Origin: Labia minor
Lineage: Eukaryota > Arthropoda > Insecta > Dermaptera > Spongiphoridae
Assembly (NCBI GenBank): GCA_963082975.1
Contig: OY720350.1
Location: forward strand, 52,096,734-52,160,733
DNA length: 64,000 nt
Reading direction: 5' to 3'
This document shows positions 11,262 to 22,842 of this stretch, piece after piece. The number at the start of each line of letters is the position of its first letter. Position 1 is the first letter of the stretch. The notes beneath the pieces are model-generated. The model searched no databases, was not told the origin of the DNA, and was given only the letters and a program-made list of their open reading frames with translations. Both the position numbers and the translations under genes were made by a program.

Positions 11262-11330
11262 GATAATAGCTTAATGGTTATTGTCCTGGCCAGCTGAGTC
11301 GAGCCAAATTCACTTAGGCTTAAGATTATT
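11262..11330 (+). ncRNA. tRNA-like or SINE-head fragment
   Basis: TAGCTTAATGG (about 11268) fits the A box of a tRNA promoter. GAGTCGAGCC some 30 bp further resembles a B box (GGTTCGANTCC). Arms do not pair as a functional tRNA and there is no proper acceptor stem, so it is more likely a tRNA pseudogene or the head of a decayed SINE. Confidence 0.3.
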
Positions 11331-12881
11331 ATCAATATATAATGAGCATAAATCAAAAAATCAATAAAATTAACAAAAACAAACTTTATAATTTACAATT
11401 TATTTGGATCCAAAACTTTTTCCGGCCCACTTAATTATAATTAAGTTAAATATATTTTATAATAATAGTGATCATTATAACGAAGCGATTTTTTTAAAAT
11501 CTTGAAAGAGACATGTTAGTATTTTGATGATTTTTTATTCAATATTTAAGGAATAATAATTATATTAAGTTGACCTGTGAAGAAATGTTTCAGTTTCTCA
11601 CCTCTGTTTTAAAATCAAACAACAGTTACTAGTTTCCAATAAAACAATTTTTATTTCAAAATATTAGATTGTATTGAATTGAAAACACACAATTTCAATA
11701 GTGTATAAAGTTATTAATTAATTAATTGTTAATTAATTATAATTATTATATTTTATAAAAATAATTTTATTTTTATACTTATTTTATTGGGATTAATGGA
11801 ATTCTAATAATTTATAAGATTTTGTGTAATATTAATAGAGAGAGAAGTGAAAATGAAAATTGAAATAAAATGTGTCAACATTCAACATTTCAGTTCATTT
11901 ATGTTCAACATGCTCCCTTATTTCAATGAAGCGATGAATCTCAGAATTTTCTGCTTTTTTAAGGAATTCTATTTTAAACAAAATTTTTTCATATCTTATT
12001 AAAAAAAATCAACTGACATAACAATATTTTAATTAATCGTTTCTTTTAAAAAAAAAAGATTATATTTAATGAAAAATTTTCTTTTTAGCTATAAAAATAC
12101 AATAAAATACAATACAATTAATGAAAAAAAAATACAATTTTTATCGTTTGGTTAAAAAAAATAAATGGACATTTACTGTGCATCAAACAAACAAATAAAC
12201 AATAAATGTATTACAATTTATAAATCTATCTATGTATCAATCATTCATTGTAAAAAAGAAATATTAATAATGTTTGTTTAGAGTTATTCTTCAAAAACTC
12301 AAAGGCGGCTTAAGTAGTTAGTTTATGATATATGTAAAATATTTGCAATGAGAAGGGAAGGTAAAAATGCATCATGCTCATGTCGATTCAAGGCCTTTAA
12401 ATAAATAATCGTGAGTTAGTTTGAAGGGGAAAAAAAACAAAAACAACAACTAGAACATTTACTTTGATTTTTTAGATTAACAACTAATAAATAATCTTTC
12501 GTTTAAAAATAAAATAAATAAATAAATAAATATTAACTCATTAGTATTGTTAATTATAATTTTAATTCATTTAATTTAGATTGATATAATTAATTTTTAT
12601 TTAAATATGTTTTATTAAAAATATAATATATAATAAAATACGGTGATCGTTTTAATGACAAATATTAAATATTTAAAATTATGAGCACTAGAAAACATAA
12701 TTGAAATTTTAATAATTCAGTGATTTTATTTTTTCTTACATTTATTACATTTAATTTATTGTTCTTATTTCGAAATATCTGAAATAAATTATATTAGGAT
12801 TTACTATTCAATTTCTTATTGAAATTATGAAAAAAAGGAGTTAATTGAAAAAAAATATACCTACCTATCTATCATTAAATT
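11331..12881. other. AT-rich non-coding stretch
   Basis: About 1.5 kb of A/T-rich sequence. A piece at 12300-12420 is a little more complex but holds no frame or splice pair I would support. Confidence 0.5.
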
Positions 12882-13494
12882 AGCTGGAGTGTCTCCACTC
12901 GACTATCTCGCATTTGAATTGGATTAAATAACATAATATATTATATTTAAATTAAATCTAATTAATTATCAATTATAAATTAAGATTAATAAATAATATT
13001 TATTAAACCAGCGCATGATTGGCTCTTTGTTAATGGCACCACGTCACGTGTTGGCGCGTAAGATTTGCAGTGTTAAAAAATTAATTCTGGTACTTTCAGC
13101 GATTCAATCAAGCTGAAATTCTATATATAGCAATTTTATACAATTATTAATCTCATTTGAAAAATTATCTAACATATATCATTATTTTTACGGTCACTTT
13201 AGAGGAAAAAAAATCAAAACGTTGTAAGTAATGACCCTCTTCCGGTTAAGCTACATTTCTCAAAAGTTGATAGAAAACTACAAATTTTGAATAATGTCCG
13301 TATACCAAATTTCATCATTCTAACTAAAACCGTTTTTGCGTAATCTTGGTTACATACATACACACACACACACACACAGACATTTTTCTCAACCTTAGTG
13401 AAAATGATTCAGGAACCTTCAAAACGTATAAAAACATCAAAATCTCAACATCGAAAATTTTCGTGATCGCAATACTATCTCTTACGAGATAGTA
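12882..13494 (+). mobile_element. Family A Helentron-like element, copy 3
   Basis: Full length: AGCTGGAGTG head, CACGTCACGTGTTGG block, TTTGCAGTG, CTATATATAGC, CA run at 13361-13379, and the tail ending CTTACGAGATAGTA followed by AAAAA. All landmarks of the family are present. Confidence 0.85.
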
Positions 13495-14584
13495 AAAAAG
13501 TTAAAATATTTTCTTTATTTGAAAAGAAATAAAAGAATTTAAAGTAATTTTTTTTTTAAATATGAAATATAATATTTTATTAAGAATAAATAATAATTAA
13601 TTAAAGAAAAGTTATCTTAAAAACATACGTGAATGGAGGAAACCATTTATTTATTGATTTATTATTTATTAATAAATCACGCAAACAAGTTTTTCTCTAA
13701 TTTTTGGGTTATTAATAAATTTTTAAAAATATTAAAAATAGTATTAAAAAAATGAGGGTGGTGGGATTGAATGTGAAGTGCCATGTTACTTAAATGAACT
13801 AGTTTATCTATCAAAACATTTACAAGAGAAATTTCACAGAAATGAACGCTTTAATGTATATTAAAAAATGAATTACTATCCACTTTTATAAATATCTATG
13901 TTTTGTTTGCAAAAAAAAAAAATTGTTTTAATTTCTTCCTTCTAATTAAATTAAAATATTACACTAGTATATATAAAGAGATATATATATGTGACAAGAA
14001 AAATGTTTTTTTTTTATTAATTAAAGGAATATTTACGTATTAAATAAAAATAACTTGAATGAATCAATTATATAAGATAAAATATTGTTTTGGATAATTT
14101 GGATAATTCTGATGCAATATATTTTTGGCAAAATTAACTAGTGTTCTAGTTTTAAAAATGTAAATTCAGATTGAGATTTGAGTTTTTGGCAAAATGGAAC
14201 AATTGTGTTATTTGTTATTGAGAAAATGTATGGCAATAAAATTTCAAAAAAAAAAGAGATTAAGGAATTTAACATATATTTATTTCACTGTCACCAAGTT
14301 CAACATAAAATTTAACTTATATAATGGTTTAAAATAAAATATATATTTGAACTAATTTTATTATTATCTTTATGATTTGGATGCCTAGTCATAGGGCACA
14401 GCGTTTCCCTCTTTTCTCAAACAATAACAATACACGATATATGCCAGGGATGCTTAACCTTTTTACGTATTTGTAGAATCATTTTTTTTATAAATTTGAG
14501 GTTGGAAAGATACGAATCAAACCAGATTAAAATCAAATTGTGCCTTATTTTTGAATACCCTAAAACTCATTAATACATCAAAAT
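13495..14584. other. Non-coding stretch
   Basis: AT-rich. Near 14450 CCAGGGATGCTTAACCTTTT resembles a hAT-type transposon end, but no partner end is found. Confidence 0.45.
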
Positions 14585-14696
14585 CAGGGCCCGCTCTAGA
14601 GGGCGACAAACCGGACCTTTGTCGGGGCAACAAATCTGAAGGACAACATTTGGTTAAGAACATAGGGGCTGGAGACACCGTAAATTCTAGAGCGGG
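14585..14696. mobile_element. Short GC-rich element with 11-bp inverted repeats
   Basis: CCCGCTCTAGA (14590-14600) and TCTAGAGCGGG (14686-14696) are perfect inverted repeats around about 85 bp of GC-rich DNA. The left edge CAGGGCC resembles hAT ends, but no target-site duplication is visible. It lies only 18 bp from family A copy 4. Confidence 0.4.
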
Positions 14697-14714
14697 AGTT
14701 GTCATCATTTTTTT

Positions 14715-14797
14715 TACTATCTCGCCAGAGTATTGCGATCAGGAAAATTTTGATGTTTTGAAGGTCCCTGAGTCATTTTCACTAAGGTTGAGAAAAA

Positions 14798-14857
<60 letters not shown>

Positions 14858-15312
14858 TGTAGACAAATATTACGCAAAAACGATTGAGCTAGAATAATAA
14901 AATTGGTATACAGGTATTATTCAAAATTCGTAGTTTTCTATCATATTTTGAGAAATGTAGCTCTTTCGGAAAAGGGTCATTACCTACGACGTTTTCATTT
15001 TTTTCTCTAAACTGCCCGTAAAATTAAAGATATATGTTTGATAGTTTTTCACATGATTAAAAATTGTATAAAACTGCTATATATAGAATTTCAGCTTGAT
15101 TGAATCGCTGCAAGTACCGGAATTAATTTTTTAACAAGTTGACTGGCGATCACGCACAACAACAACGCTATCAACAAAGAGCCAAACATGCGCTGGTTTA
15201 ATAAATATTATTTATTAATTTTAATTTCTAATTAATTAAATTTAATTTAAATATAATATATTATGTTATTTAATCCAATTCAAATTGCGAGATAGTCGAG
15301 TGGAGACACTTC
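14715..15312 (-). mobile_element. Family A Helentron-like element, copy 4 (inverted, divergent)
   Basis: Reversed and degraded. The tail has lost part of the hairpin and tail text, the microsatellite is CTGT, CT and GT runs (14800-14860) rather than CA, and the CACGTG block is reduced (GCGATCACGCAC). The head ends GAGACACTTCGG. It is the oldest-looking copy. Confidence 0.8.
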
Positions 15313-15714
15313 GGATTTTTAGTTTAAGTAACTAGAATACATATATATTATATATTTACAATACATTGAGTCTAATTTTCTAAAAATTATATTATACTAT
15401 TATTATTATGAAAAAAACTATTACTTTGACCATGGAAAACTGATTCAAATGAATTGAAATATTGATTTGTGACTTTATTTTTAATATTTCTGTTTGGTTT
15501 TTTGTTATTTAGTTTTTCAAAAATGATATCATTATAATTATACATACATTTAATGGAATGGAATGTTATATTTTACATTATTTTGGATAATTATTTTGAA
15601 TAATGTAGATATTTTTGATTTCTAGAAGTAAAAGGTTATTAAATATTTCAATATTCAGGTTAATTCATTCATATCAATTATAAATTGATTGGCACACAAT
15701 GCTAATTATCATGG
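15313..15714. other. AT-rich non-coding stretch
   Basis: Nothing identified. Confidence 0.5.
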
Positions 15715-16050
15715 TTTAGCCAATTCGTCAAGCTTCCTACCTTCCCTCATCCCCCACTCTCCAATCACTCATCTTTTCAATCTTTGATTTCTTTACGTTC
15801 CTCCAATCAAATTTTAATTTAAGTCTAACGATCCATTCACGTTTAGACTGGACTCTATAATTTCCTTATGGCCATTGTATGAGAAGAATCTTTTCTCTCT
15901 CTCTCTCTTTATTTGGATTGTATTTTCTAACGGTACAAATGGTGGGAGGATCCGCGTGAGATTCTGCAAAGCCCGGAGAAGAAAGCAATGGTGTCTCTTG
16001 ACTGACCTCAGCCAGGACCCCAATTCCCAAAACACGAGCTTACAAGCCAA
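15715..16050. other. GC-richer block, possible exon or leader, unidentified
   Basis: Pyrimidine-rich plus strand (15730-15800) followed by a denser block at 15930-16040. The plus frame there is NGTNGGRIRVRFCKARRRKQ; the minus frame is open for 78 codons. No domain is recognised. A CT-rich run (15892-15909) just upstream could act as a pyrimidine tract or a GAGA-factor-type site on the other strand. The coding claim is weak. Confidence 0.25.
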
Positions 16051-16605
16051 CCAAATGAATCATTATAAAAAAAAGCATCAGTATAAATTTTTATTATTAT
16101 TATTTAAATATTTTAGACATTATTTTATTTGATCTCGAAAAGCAACGCGAGAGAGAAATACTCGCTTTTATATTTCTTTACACACCTTTAAAATTACGTC
16201 TCTTTCATTCCACTCGCTATTACTAATTAGCTTTATATTTCGTTGTAATTAAGCTTTATTAGTCGAATATCTTTCTAAATTGGACATGTTAATAGTCTAA
16301 AGTTCATGTATTAATTCAGTTTTATTATTTACTTAATTATTATTAAATAAATGATGATTATAACCAAATTTTAAACAATAGTAAAAGATAATTAGTTGTT
16401 CCAAAAATTGTTTAATGAAAGTAGATTTAAGAAAAAATATATAACTAAGAAAACTTTAAAAAACTGTTTAATTTTTTTTTCTGTTTATTTATTTAAATTA
16501 TTATTATAATATAATTATTGTATTATATATACGCCCTGTATAAATGTTTAATATTCAAGACAAATGTAAATATAAATACTTACATACTCTTAAAAGCTAC
16601 TCCAA
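16051..16605. other. AT-rich non-coding stretch
   Basis: Low-complexity A/T sequence. Short CGCGAGAGAG near 16148 is the only GC-rich spot. Confidence 0.5.
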
Positions 16606-16880
16606 AGTGGCCAGGCACAGAAGCACAGAACCGACCTACGATTTGAAATAAATTAATTTCCAAAAAACATTATACATATCTTATCTTATTATGCTAGCTA
16701 AAATTGTATATATATATAGCCATGGGTTCTCAAAAACCGCTCTAACGATTTTTTTCAAATTCACACTAGATATAGTATTTATAAAGAAAAATTGATTTTT
16801 ATTGATCACATCTCAGGAAAAATGCATCTTAATTATTTATTTCTTAATTTAAAATTATATATGGAGACGTCAAAAATAGC
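16606..16880 (-). mobile_element. Family B-related fragments
   Basis: GTGGCCAGGCACAGA and ATTTGAAATAAATTAATTTC match the inverted head of family B at 25385. A second piece (16725-16810: AAACCGCTCTAACGATTTTT, TTTATAAAGAAAAAT) matches 20220-20340. The copy is broken and partly replaced by other sequence. Confidence 0.55.
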
Positions 16881-17199
16881 ATCCATATTGAAATTTGATT
16901 CCCGCCTTTTTTTAAAGGTTTTTGTATTAATATTTTTTTATATTTAAAATATTTTAAAATTTTTAATTTAATTTCGAAATAAAATTAAAAATAAATATTT
17001 TAATAATATTTTATAATTATAAATTACGATATATATTTATCATTCTTCCAATAAAAAAAAATATCCATTCACTCTTAGAAACATACCTAATAATACATAT
17101 TTATGTATTATTGAGGACACCAAGTTACATTCATTTTATTCAGATTGATGCATTGATGCAACATTTAATAATTGTAATAAATAATTAAAGAATTGTATT

Positions 17200-17305
17200 T
17201 CAGCTCGGTGTCCCAAGTATTAATATTACTAGCCAAACCCAATAATAATGAATTATTTTTTTTAACTTAAGTACCGAGCCGAGGCTCGGGGTCCCGGTAC
17301 TATAT
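17200..17305. repeat. GC-rich nested hairpin with a direct repeat
   Basis: CCGAGCC-GA-GGCTCGG (about 17273-17288) is a 7-bp perfect stem with a 2-nt loop. It sits within outer GTACCG and CGGTAC. GCTCGGTGTCCC at 17204 and GCTCGGGGTCCC just after the hairpin form an imperfect direct repeat about 80 bp apart. A mobile-element end is the likeliest cause. Confidence 0.45.
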
Positions 17306-17429
17306 ATATATATAAAGAATAAAAAAAATATTTTTAAAACTTGATTTAAAATGACTAAATTATATTATCTTAGTTTTTATTTTTAGTTTAATTAATTCTT
17401 TATCACTATTATATTTTAAGTGAAATATT

Positions 17430-17756
17430 TTGGGACAATGAATATAAAATTATTACTATGTAAACTACCACATCCGGTTTCTGGATATACACCAAAAGTT
17501 AATCAATTCATACTACTGATGCATTAAGTAAATATACCAAATTTTATCAAAATCCGTTGAGCCGTTCAAGCTGTACACGTCTATACGGACAGACAGACAA
17601 ACGGACGGATGGACAGACGGACAGACCTCATGCTAAAAATATTTTTTTCTCTTAACAAAATGCATGATTCGAAGAGATATATAAAAATCTCCACATGTGA
17701 AATTACGTGTGAAAACAATACCTTCCCTTCCTATCATCGGTCGGTAAAAATATTAA
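17430..17756 (+). mobile_element. Family B-like element with GTCY-type microsatellite
   Basis: AAATTTTATCAAAATCCGTT, GAGCCGTTCAAGCTG and a run of ACAGACAGAC / GACGGACAGAC (17588-17625) are followed by the family B tail (AAAATCTCCACATGTGAAAT, ATCATCGGTCGGTAAAAAT). A conserved block, then a GTCY-type microsatellite (seen here on its complement), then a conserved tail is the layout of DINE-1-type Helentron relatives, which are widespread in insects. Confidence 0.65.
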
Positions 17757-18470
17757 ATTAATAATATTTATTAAAAAAATTTTATACTAGCTGCCGTAGC
17801 ATTGTTTTTTCATGAAATTTTTTTTATTAGAAACCAATATTCCGAAAATATTTAATTTATTATACAATAATTTTTTTTTTAAATTTATACCCGACATATA
17901 GAAACAATTTATAATTCAATAGCACACTTAGTTTTTATAAATTTGTTTTAAAATCAAAACCACTTGAATCCTTCAATTTTTTATTATTATTATATTATTT
18001 TACATTTATTGACATTTATTGATATATTTTAATTAAAAAAAAAAAATAAATAAATACTATACCTTCTCCTGAAGAAGAGACTACGTCATATAGATTTTTA
18101 AACACAAAACCTGTAAATATCTAAATATAGAATTCATAAGAATACTTTTAGGGCTTAATTAATAATTAATATTATTTTTTACATTGAACTTTGATTTGAA
18201 TTCTAACGATATGGGAATTTCATTATGTGTGTCTTACCATCATTGAAAATAAGAAAAAAAGGGAGACAATAGTTCTTTACCAATTGAAGGAGACTATAGC
18301 AGGCGATTAAAATAAATTAATATAAATGATACATAAACGAAAAAGATAACTAGTCATTCCATATACATATATATTTTTTTATTTCTCTCTCTCTCACTCA
18401 TCCAGGATAATTGAATACACCTTGGAAAGTCCTTCTTAATGATTTACACTTTTTCTTTGTTTCTTCTTAA

Positions 18471-18501
<31 letters not shown>

Positions 18502-19567
18502 ATGATATAAAAACATAATTACTATTGATATCAGACAATTTCTGCACGTATATAGTCATCATTAAGTAAAACATTTCATTTCACCTTCATCCATTACGAG
18601 GCAAATTGTATGTAGGAAATTGTTAGGTGTTTTTTGTTTTCTATTTCTTTGTTTGTTCTAGTCAGTGAATTTTTAGATAAAAATCATATTCACTTTCTTT
18701 GATAATAATAATAATCAATGTCTCTTAATAGAAGAAATGGGAATATTAGAAAAAGTATCCAACTTATATATTTAATATGAAAGAATACATAATAAATCGT
18801 TTATTCTACCCTCGTTTTTAAATTTGAATCACCTCTTTGCTCTCTTCTGAAATTTCCACTTAAATAAATTTTTATTGTTCGTTCTGCATTTGAATAAAAT
18901 AAAGAAATTGTTAATTAATTTCAATAATCTAAATAATCTTAATATATTAAAGTACCCCAATTTGGTTAATAATATTCAATACCTAAATACAAAATTCGTA
19001 GATAAAAACACATAAGATAAATCATAAAAACATAAGCAAAATATGACTAGTCAGATAAATCTAAAAGATATTTTTTATTTAGTTTTCTTGGCTAATTCTT
19101 TTTTAATTAAAAATTTATACCATTAGAGGAAGCAACGTTACAGTCCATCAAATCCATAAGAAATTTGAAGGATAAACAAAGTAATTTTAAATTATAAAAA
19201 AAATGAATTCAATTAATAAATTATAAATGAAGAGGAAAAATGATTAGCATTGTATTTTTTTGTATTGCAGTTGAAATCAAATTGTATTAGAAATCATTAT
19301 CAGTATTAACTACAATGTGACCATTTGGTTAAATGTATTTTCTACATAAAACGTAATGTGGCTAGTACATTATTATTTCTCAACAAGTATCTGAAACCCC
19401 CCCCCCCCTTACTAATACATTAATAATACATTAAAATGTATTTATTTATTGGATCATATTTTCATAGTTTAAAAAATTTAATATAATAATTTTTATAATT
19501 TTAAAAATTTCTAAATTTAAGAATATTCCTAACTCCCCTTATATTTTATCTTATTATATTAGTAATT
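17757..19567. other. AT-rich non-coding stretch
   Basis: About 1.8 kb without supported features other than an (AT)n run at 18479-18502 and a 12-base C run at 19397-19408. Confidence 0.5.
18479..18502. repeat. (AT)n microsatellite
   Basis: Uninterrupted AT run. Confidence 0.9.
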
Positions 19568-20204
19568 AGATGGAGTGTCTCCACTCGACTATCTCGCAAT
19601 TTGAATTGGATTAAATAACATAATATATTATATCTAAATTAAATTTAATTAATTATAAATTATAAATAATAAATAATAAATATTAAACCAGCGCATGTTT
19701 GGCTTTTTGTTGATGGCACCACGTCACGTGTTGGCGCGTGAGATTTGCAGTGTTAAAAAATTAATTCTGGTAATTTCAGCGAATCAATCAAGCTGAAATT
19801 CTATATATAGCAGTTTTATACAATGTTTAATCATGTGAAAAATTATCAAACATATATCTTTATTTTTACGGTCACTTTAGAGGAAAAAAAATCAAAACGT
19901 TGTAGGTAATGACCCTCTTCCGGTTGAGCTACATTTCTCAAAAGTTGATAGAAAACTATGAATTTTGAATAATGTCCATGTACCAAATTTCATCATTCTA
20001 GCTCAAACCGTTTTTGCGTAATCTTGCCTACATACATACACACACACATACACACACACATACACACACACATACACACACACACACAGACATTTTTCTC
20101 AACCTTAGTGAAAATGATTCAGGAACCTTCAAAACGTATAAAAACATCAAAATCTCAACATCGAAAATTTTCGTGATCGCAATACTATCTCTGGCGAGAT
20201 AGTA
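19568..20204 (+). mobile_element. Family A Helentron-like element, copy 5
   Basis: Full length with every landmark. The microsatellite is a longer compound (CACACATA)n-type array (20035-20089). The tail ends CTCTGGCGAGATAGTA, then AAAA. Confidence 0.85.
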
Positions 20205-20345
20205 AAAATTGTATAACTATTTCTATTTTGGAGATATTAAACCGGTCTAAGGATTTTTTTTGAAATTCACATCATAGATAGTTGTTATAAAGAAAAATCG
20301 ATCTGTATTGGTTTCAGCCTCAGAAAAAAATCATCTAGTATCAGG
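20205..20345 (+). mobile_element. Family B-related fragment
   Basis: AAACCGGTCTAAGGATTTTT, GAAATTCACAT and TATAAAGAAAAATCGAT match 16725-16850. It abuts the end of family A copy 5. Confidence 0.45.
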
Positions 20346-21402
20346 TAGTATCTAAAATCATCTAATATCATCTAGTAACTAAAATCAGGTAGTGAAGAGC
20401 CAGTTGCGTTTCTCCCACTACCGAACCAGGCCATTTATAATCATTCTGTTTCTTTGTCTAATAAACAAAATAATAAAAAAACTTAATAGTGTTTATTATT
20501 GATTTATTAATTAATTTTGTATATTCATATAAATCGATTTGAAAACAATACAATTGAAATATTACTCCTCCACTTTTTTAGAGATGTTTTGAATTGGTTT
20601 GAATTGTATTTAAATTAATTATCTTTCATTATTGACATATCTTATTTTAATATTAATTAATTCAATAACGTTTTTATCCAGTTCTTTTGAGTAAAATGTT
20701 TTTTTAATTTAATTTAGACACATCTTTGAAAGATAAAAAAAATCTTAATAAAATAAAAAACTTATTAATTCAGATTTTTTTACAAAATGTTCATATTTAC
20801 TAAATTAATTTTTTTTTAAAAAAATGTTTTAATAAATAATTATTTAAAAGATGTATAAAATCAAGTATATTAATTAATTAGTTTGGATGATTGAATTATA
20901 CTCTATTTTGGAACAAATTTCAAATATATAGAAGTTATTTAGAGAAAAGAAAAATTTGTTTTTCCCAATTGTGAACTTCCAAAATTATTCATTTTTAAAA
21001 ATATTATAATAAAATTTGAATTGATCATTAATTTTTCGCTAAACGTTGTACCCTTGAATATAAACAATCAGAGTCATGGATGTGTATAGTGAACGAATTT
21101 ATGTAGTTTGAAATCTGAAAATTTAATTATTAAATTCAATCCTTTATGAATGTTATATTTTTAATCAAAAATAATAATATGTTATTAATTTAATGTCATT
21201 TTAAATTTCAATATTAAAAAATAAATAACTAAATAAATCTTTAAAATTCATAACCAGGAGAATCCAATTATAACTTTAGAATTTTTCATTTCTATTAATG
21301 GTTTTTACTTTAATCAATAACTAATCAAAAATTCACATATATTAATTTTTAAAAATTTAACTAAAACTATGCGTTGGGAATTGGACTCCTAACTTTACAT
21401 TA
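20346..21402. other. Mostly AT-rich non-coding stretch
   Basis: 20346-20460 contains short imperfect direct repeats of ATCATCTAGTA / ATCAGGTAGT. The rest is low-complexity A/T sequence. Confidence 0.45.
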
Positions 21403-21948
21403 AACGAGGGTCATTGAATAAGTAAAGAGACAAATTCTATCATTTTAAAACTATTTTATGAATCTGTACAATTTTTTCAGGGAAGTTAGTTGGCAATCTT
21501 GGAATATGTTCTGATCAGCTGTTTCATCATTTTATGTAAACATAACCTCAAAATTTTCAGTTAATATGGCAAATCCACTATAAGATTGCACCTTAGAAAA
21601 GCAGTGCTCTTTCATTAAATTTTTAGTCAAAGATGGTATAAAATCAAGTGAATTTTTTTCTAGAATATTGATACAGTACGGGAAAAGTTGTATGAACCGT
21701 ACGAATTTTTACAAGTGGGTTGATTGGTTTAAAAGTGGCCGAACAAGTGTAGGTGAGGAACTCCGAAAAAGTGGATTCGGAGTAAATCGAAAGAATTCTT
21801 CGCCAAGGGAATTAGGAACCTGCAAGAAAGATAAAACAAGTTGGGGGGGGGGGTGATTATGTTGAAAAATAGTCTGAATTTTCTAAAAATCCAATAAACT
21901 ATTTTTGAGCTATAGCCACTTGTCTCTTTACTTATTGAGTCATACTTG
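21403..21948 (+). mobile_element. Mariner-like element, internally deleted
   Basis: Inverted ends share AATAAGTAAAGAGACA (left) and TGTCTCTTTACTTATT (right) and are flanked by TA. Between them is only the N-terminal part of a transposase, followed by a G run and the 3' end. At about 546 bp it is far shorter than a full mariner (about 1.3 kb), so it is a non-autonomous deletion derivative. Confidence 0.8.
21566..21856 (+). pseudogene. Mariner transposase N-terminal fragment
   Basis: ATG at 21566 opens a frame broken by TAA at codon 6. It then continues through the HTH DNA-binding region: SFIKFLVKDGIKSSEFF, YGKSCMNRTNFYKWVDWF, KSGRTSV. This spacing (YG-S-CM-RT-YKWV--F--GRTSV) is typical of mariner-family transposases, where the helix-turn-helix contacts the terminal repeats. 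The sequence runs into an 11-base G tract (21843-21853) and stops. The catalytic DD34D domain is missing, so no active enzyme is possible. Confidence 0.85.
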
Positions 21949-22703
21949 TAATTATATGTAGAAAAGCATGCAAACTAAGTTAAATAAATGAATAATGAAT
22001 TCTCTATCAATAATTGATTTTATTGAATTTTAATGAATTATAAACTGGCGTTCTTAAAATAATTTGTTTTAAACAAAATAATATAATGATTTTATAAAAA
22101 ATTATCAAATTAAATATGTATTATTTTCAATTATTTTTTTTTTAAATATCAAAGAATCAAGACATATTTAATGTTAATTAAATTAAAATTAATAAGAGTT
22201 AAATTTTATGAACTTGGTATTATTTATTTTTATATTCTATATTGATAACGAATTTGTTGCAATTTTCATCTATGAGCATTCTTTCTCACTTATGGAATGA
22301 GATAAGTCTTTGCTATTAATTGACTCATGAATTTATCTCAATGTATTCAAGCGATAATTTTATAAGAGGGCATCGAACCTTAAAAATCGCACATCTATCT
22401 TGATTAATTCATTTATATAAAATAAAATATTATTAAATTTATTAATAGATAGATAAAAAAAAGTAAATATCTGTAATGATATGAATGATCGATTTGTCAG
22501 TCATTACCATTTGGATTTTAAAAATATTTACGAATTATTTCTTTTTTCTATTAATTATAATAAATATTCGTGAATAATTTAAGATCGTAATCGGTCAAGT
22601 TTGTGTTATTGTGCTTATCTCATCAAAATTATTGCTTAGAAATATTAAAACTTTTATTTTACTAGTTATATTAGTGATTTATATATTTAATACATATCCA
22701 CGA

Positions 22704-22734
<31 letters not shown>

Positions 22735-22842
22735 AATGCAATAGATATGTATATTGTATATATATATAGATTGTTTTTCACTATACCAGACACAAAAGTA
22801 ATAAATATTCAATGTAAATAAGATATTTGAAAAATAAAAAAT
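21949..22842. other. AT-rich non-coding stretch
   Basis: Low-complexity A/T sequence. TGCTTATCTCATCAAAATTA (22611-22630) resembles a piece of the LINE scrap at 34627 but is too short to call. (AT)n at 22703-22729. Confidence 0.45.
22703..22729. repeat. (AT)n microsatellite
   Basis: Uninterrupted AT run. Confidence 0.9.

Noticed and set aside
12300-12420. Possible tRNA with GGCTTAAGTAG and GTCGATTCAAGG
   Set aside because: Box spacing is too long and no cloverleaf stems pair.
14440-14480. hAT-like end CCAGGGATGCTTAACC
   Set aside because: No matching right end or target duplication was found nearby.
14551-14862. 103-codon plus frame ending in a Leu-Ser and Cys-Val repeat
   Set aside because: It crosses the 11-bp inverted-repeat insert and the tail and microsatellite of an inverted family A copy; it is a by-product of repeats.
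20014-20202. Plus frame with FLNLSENDSGTFKTYKNIKI, also seen at 9474-9662 on the minus strand
   Set aside because: The same words appear in every family A tail because the DNA is conserved. Copies differ in frame at the microsatellite and there is no start or domain.
22600-22650. LINE fragment suggested by TGCTTATCTCATCAAAATTA
   Set aside because: Only about 20 bases match the copy at 34627 and no protein pattern follows.
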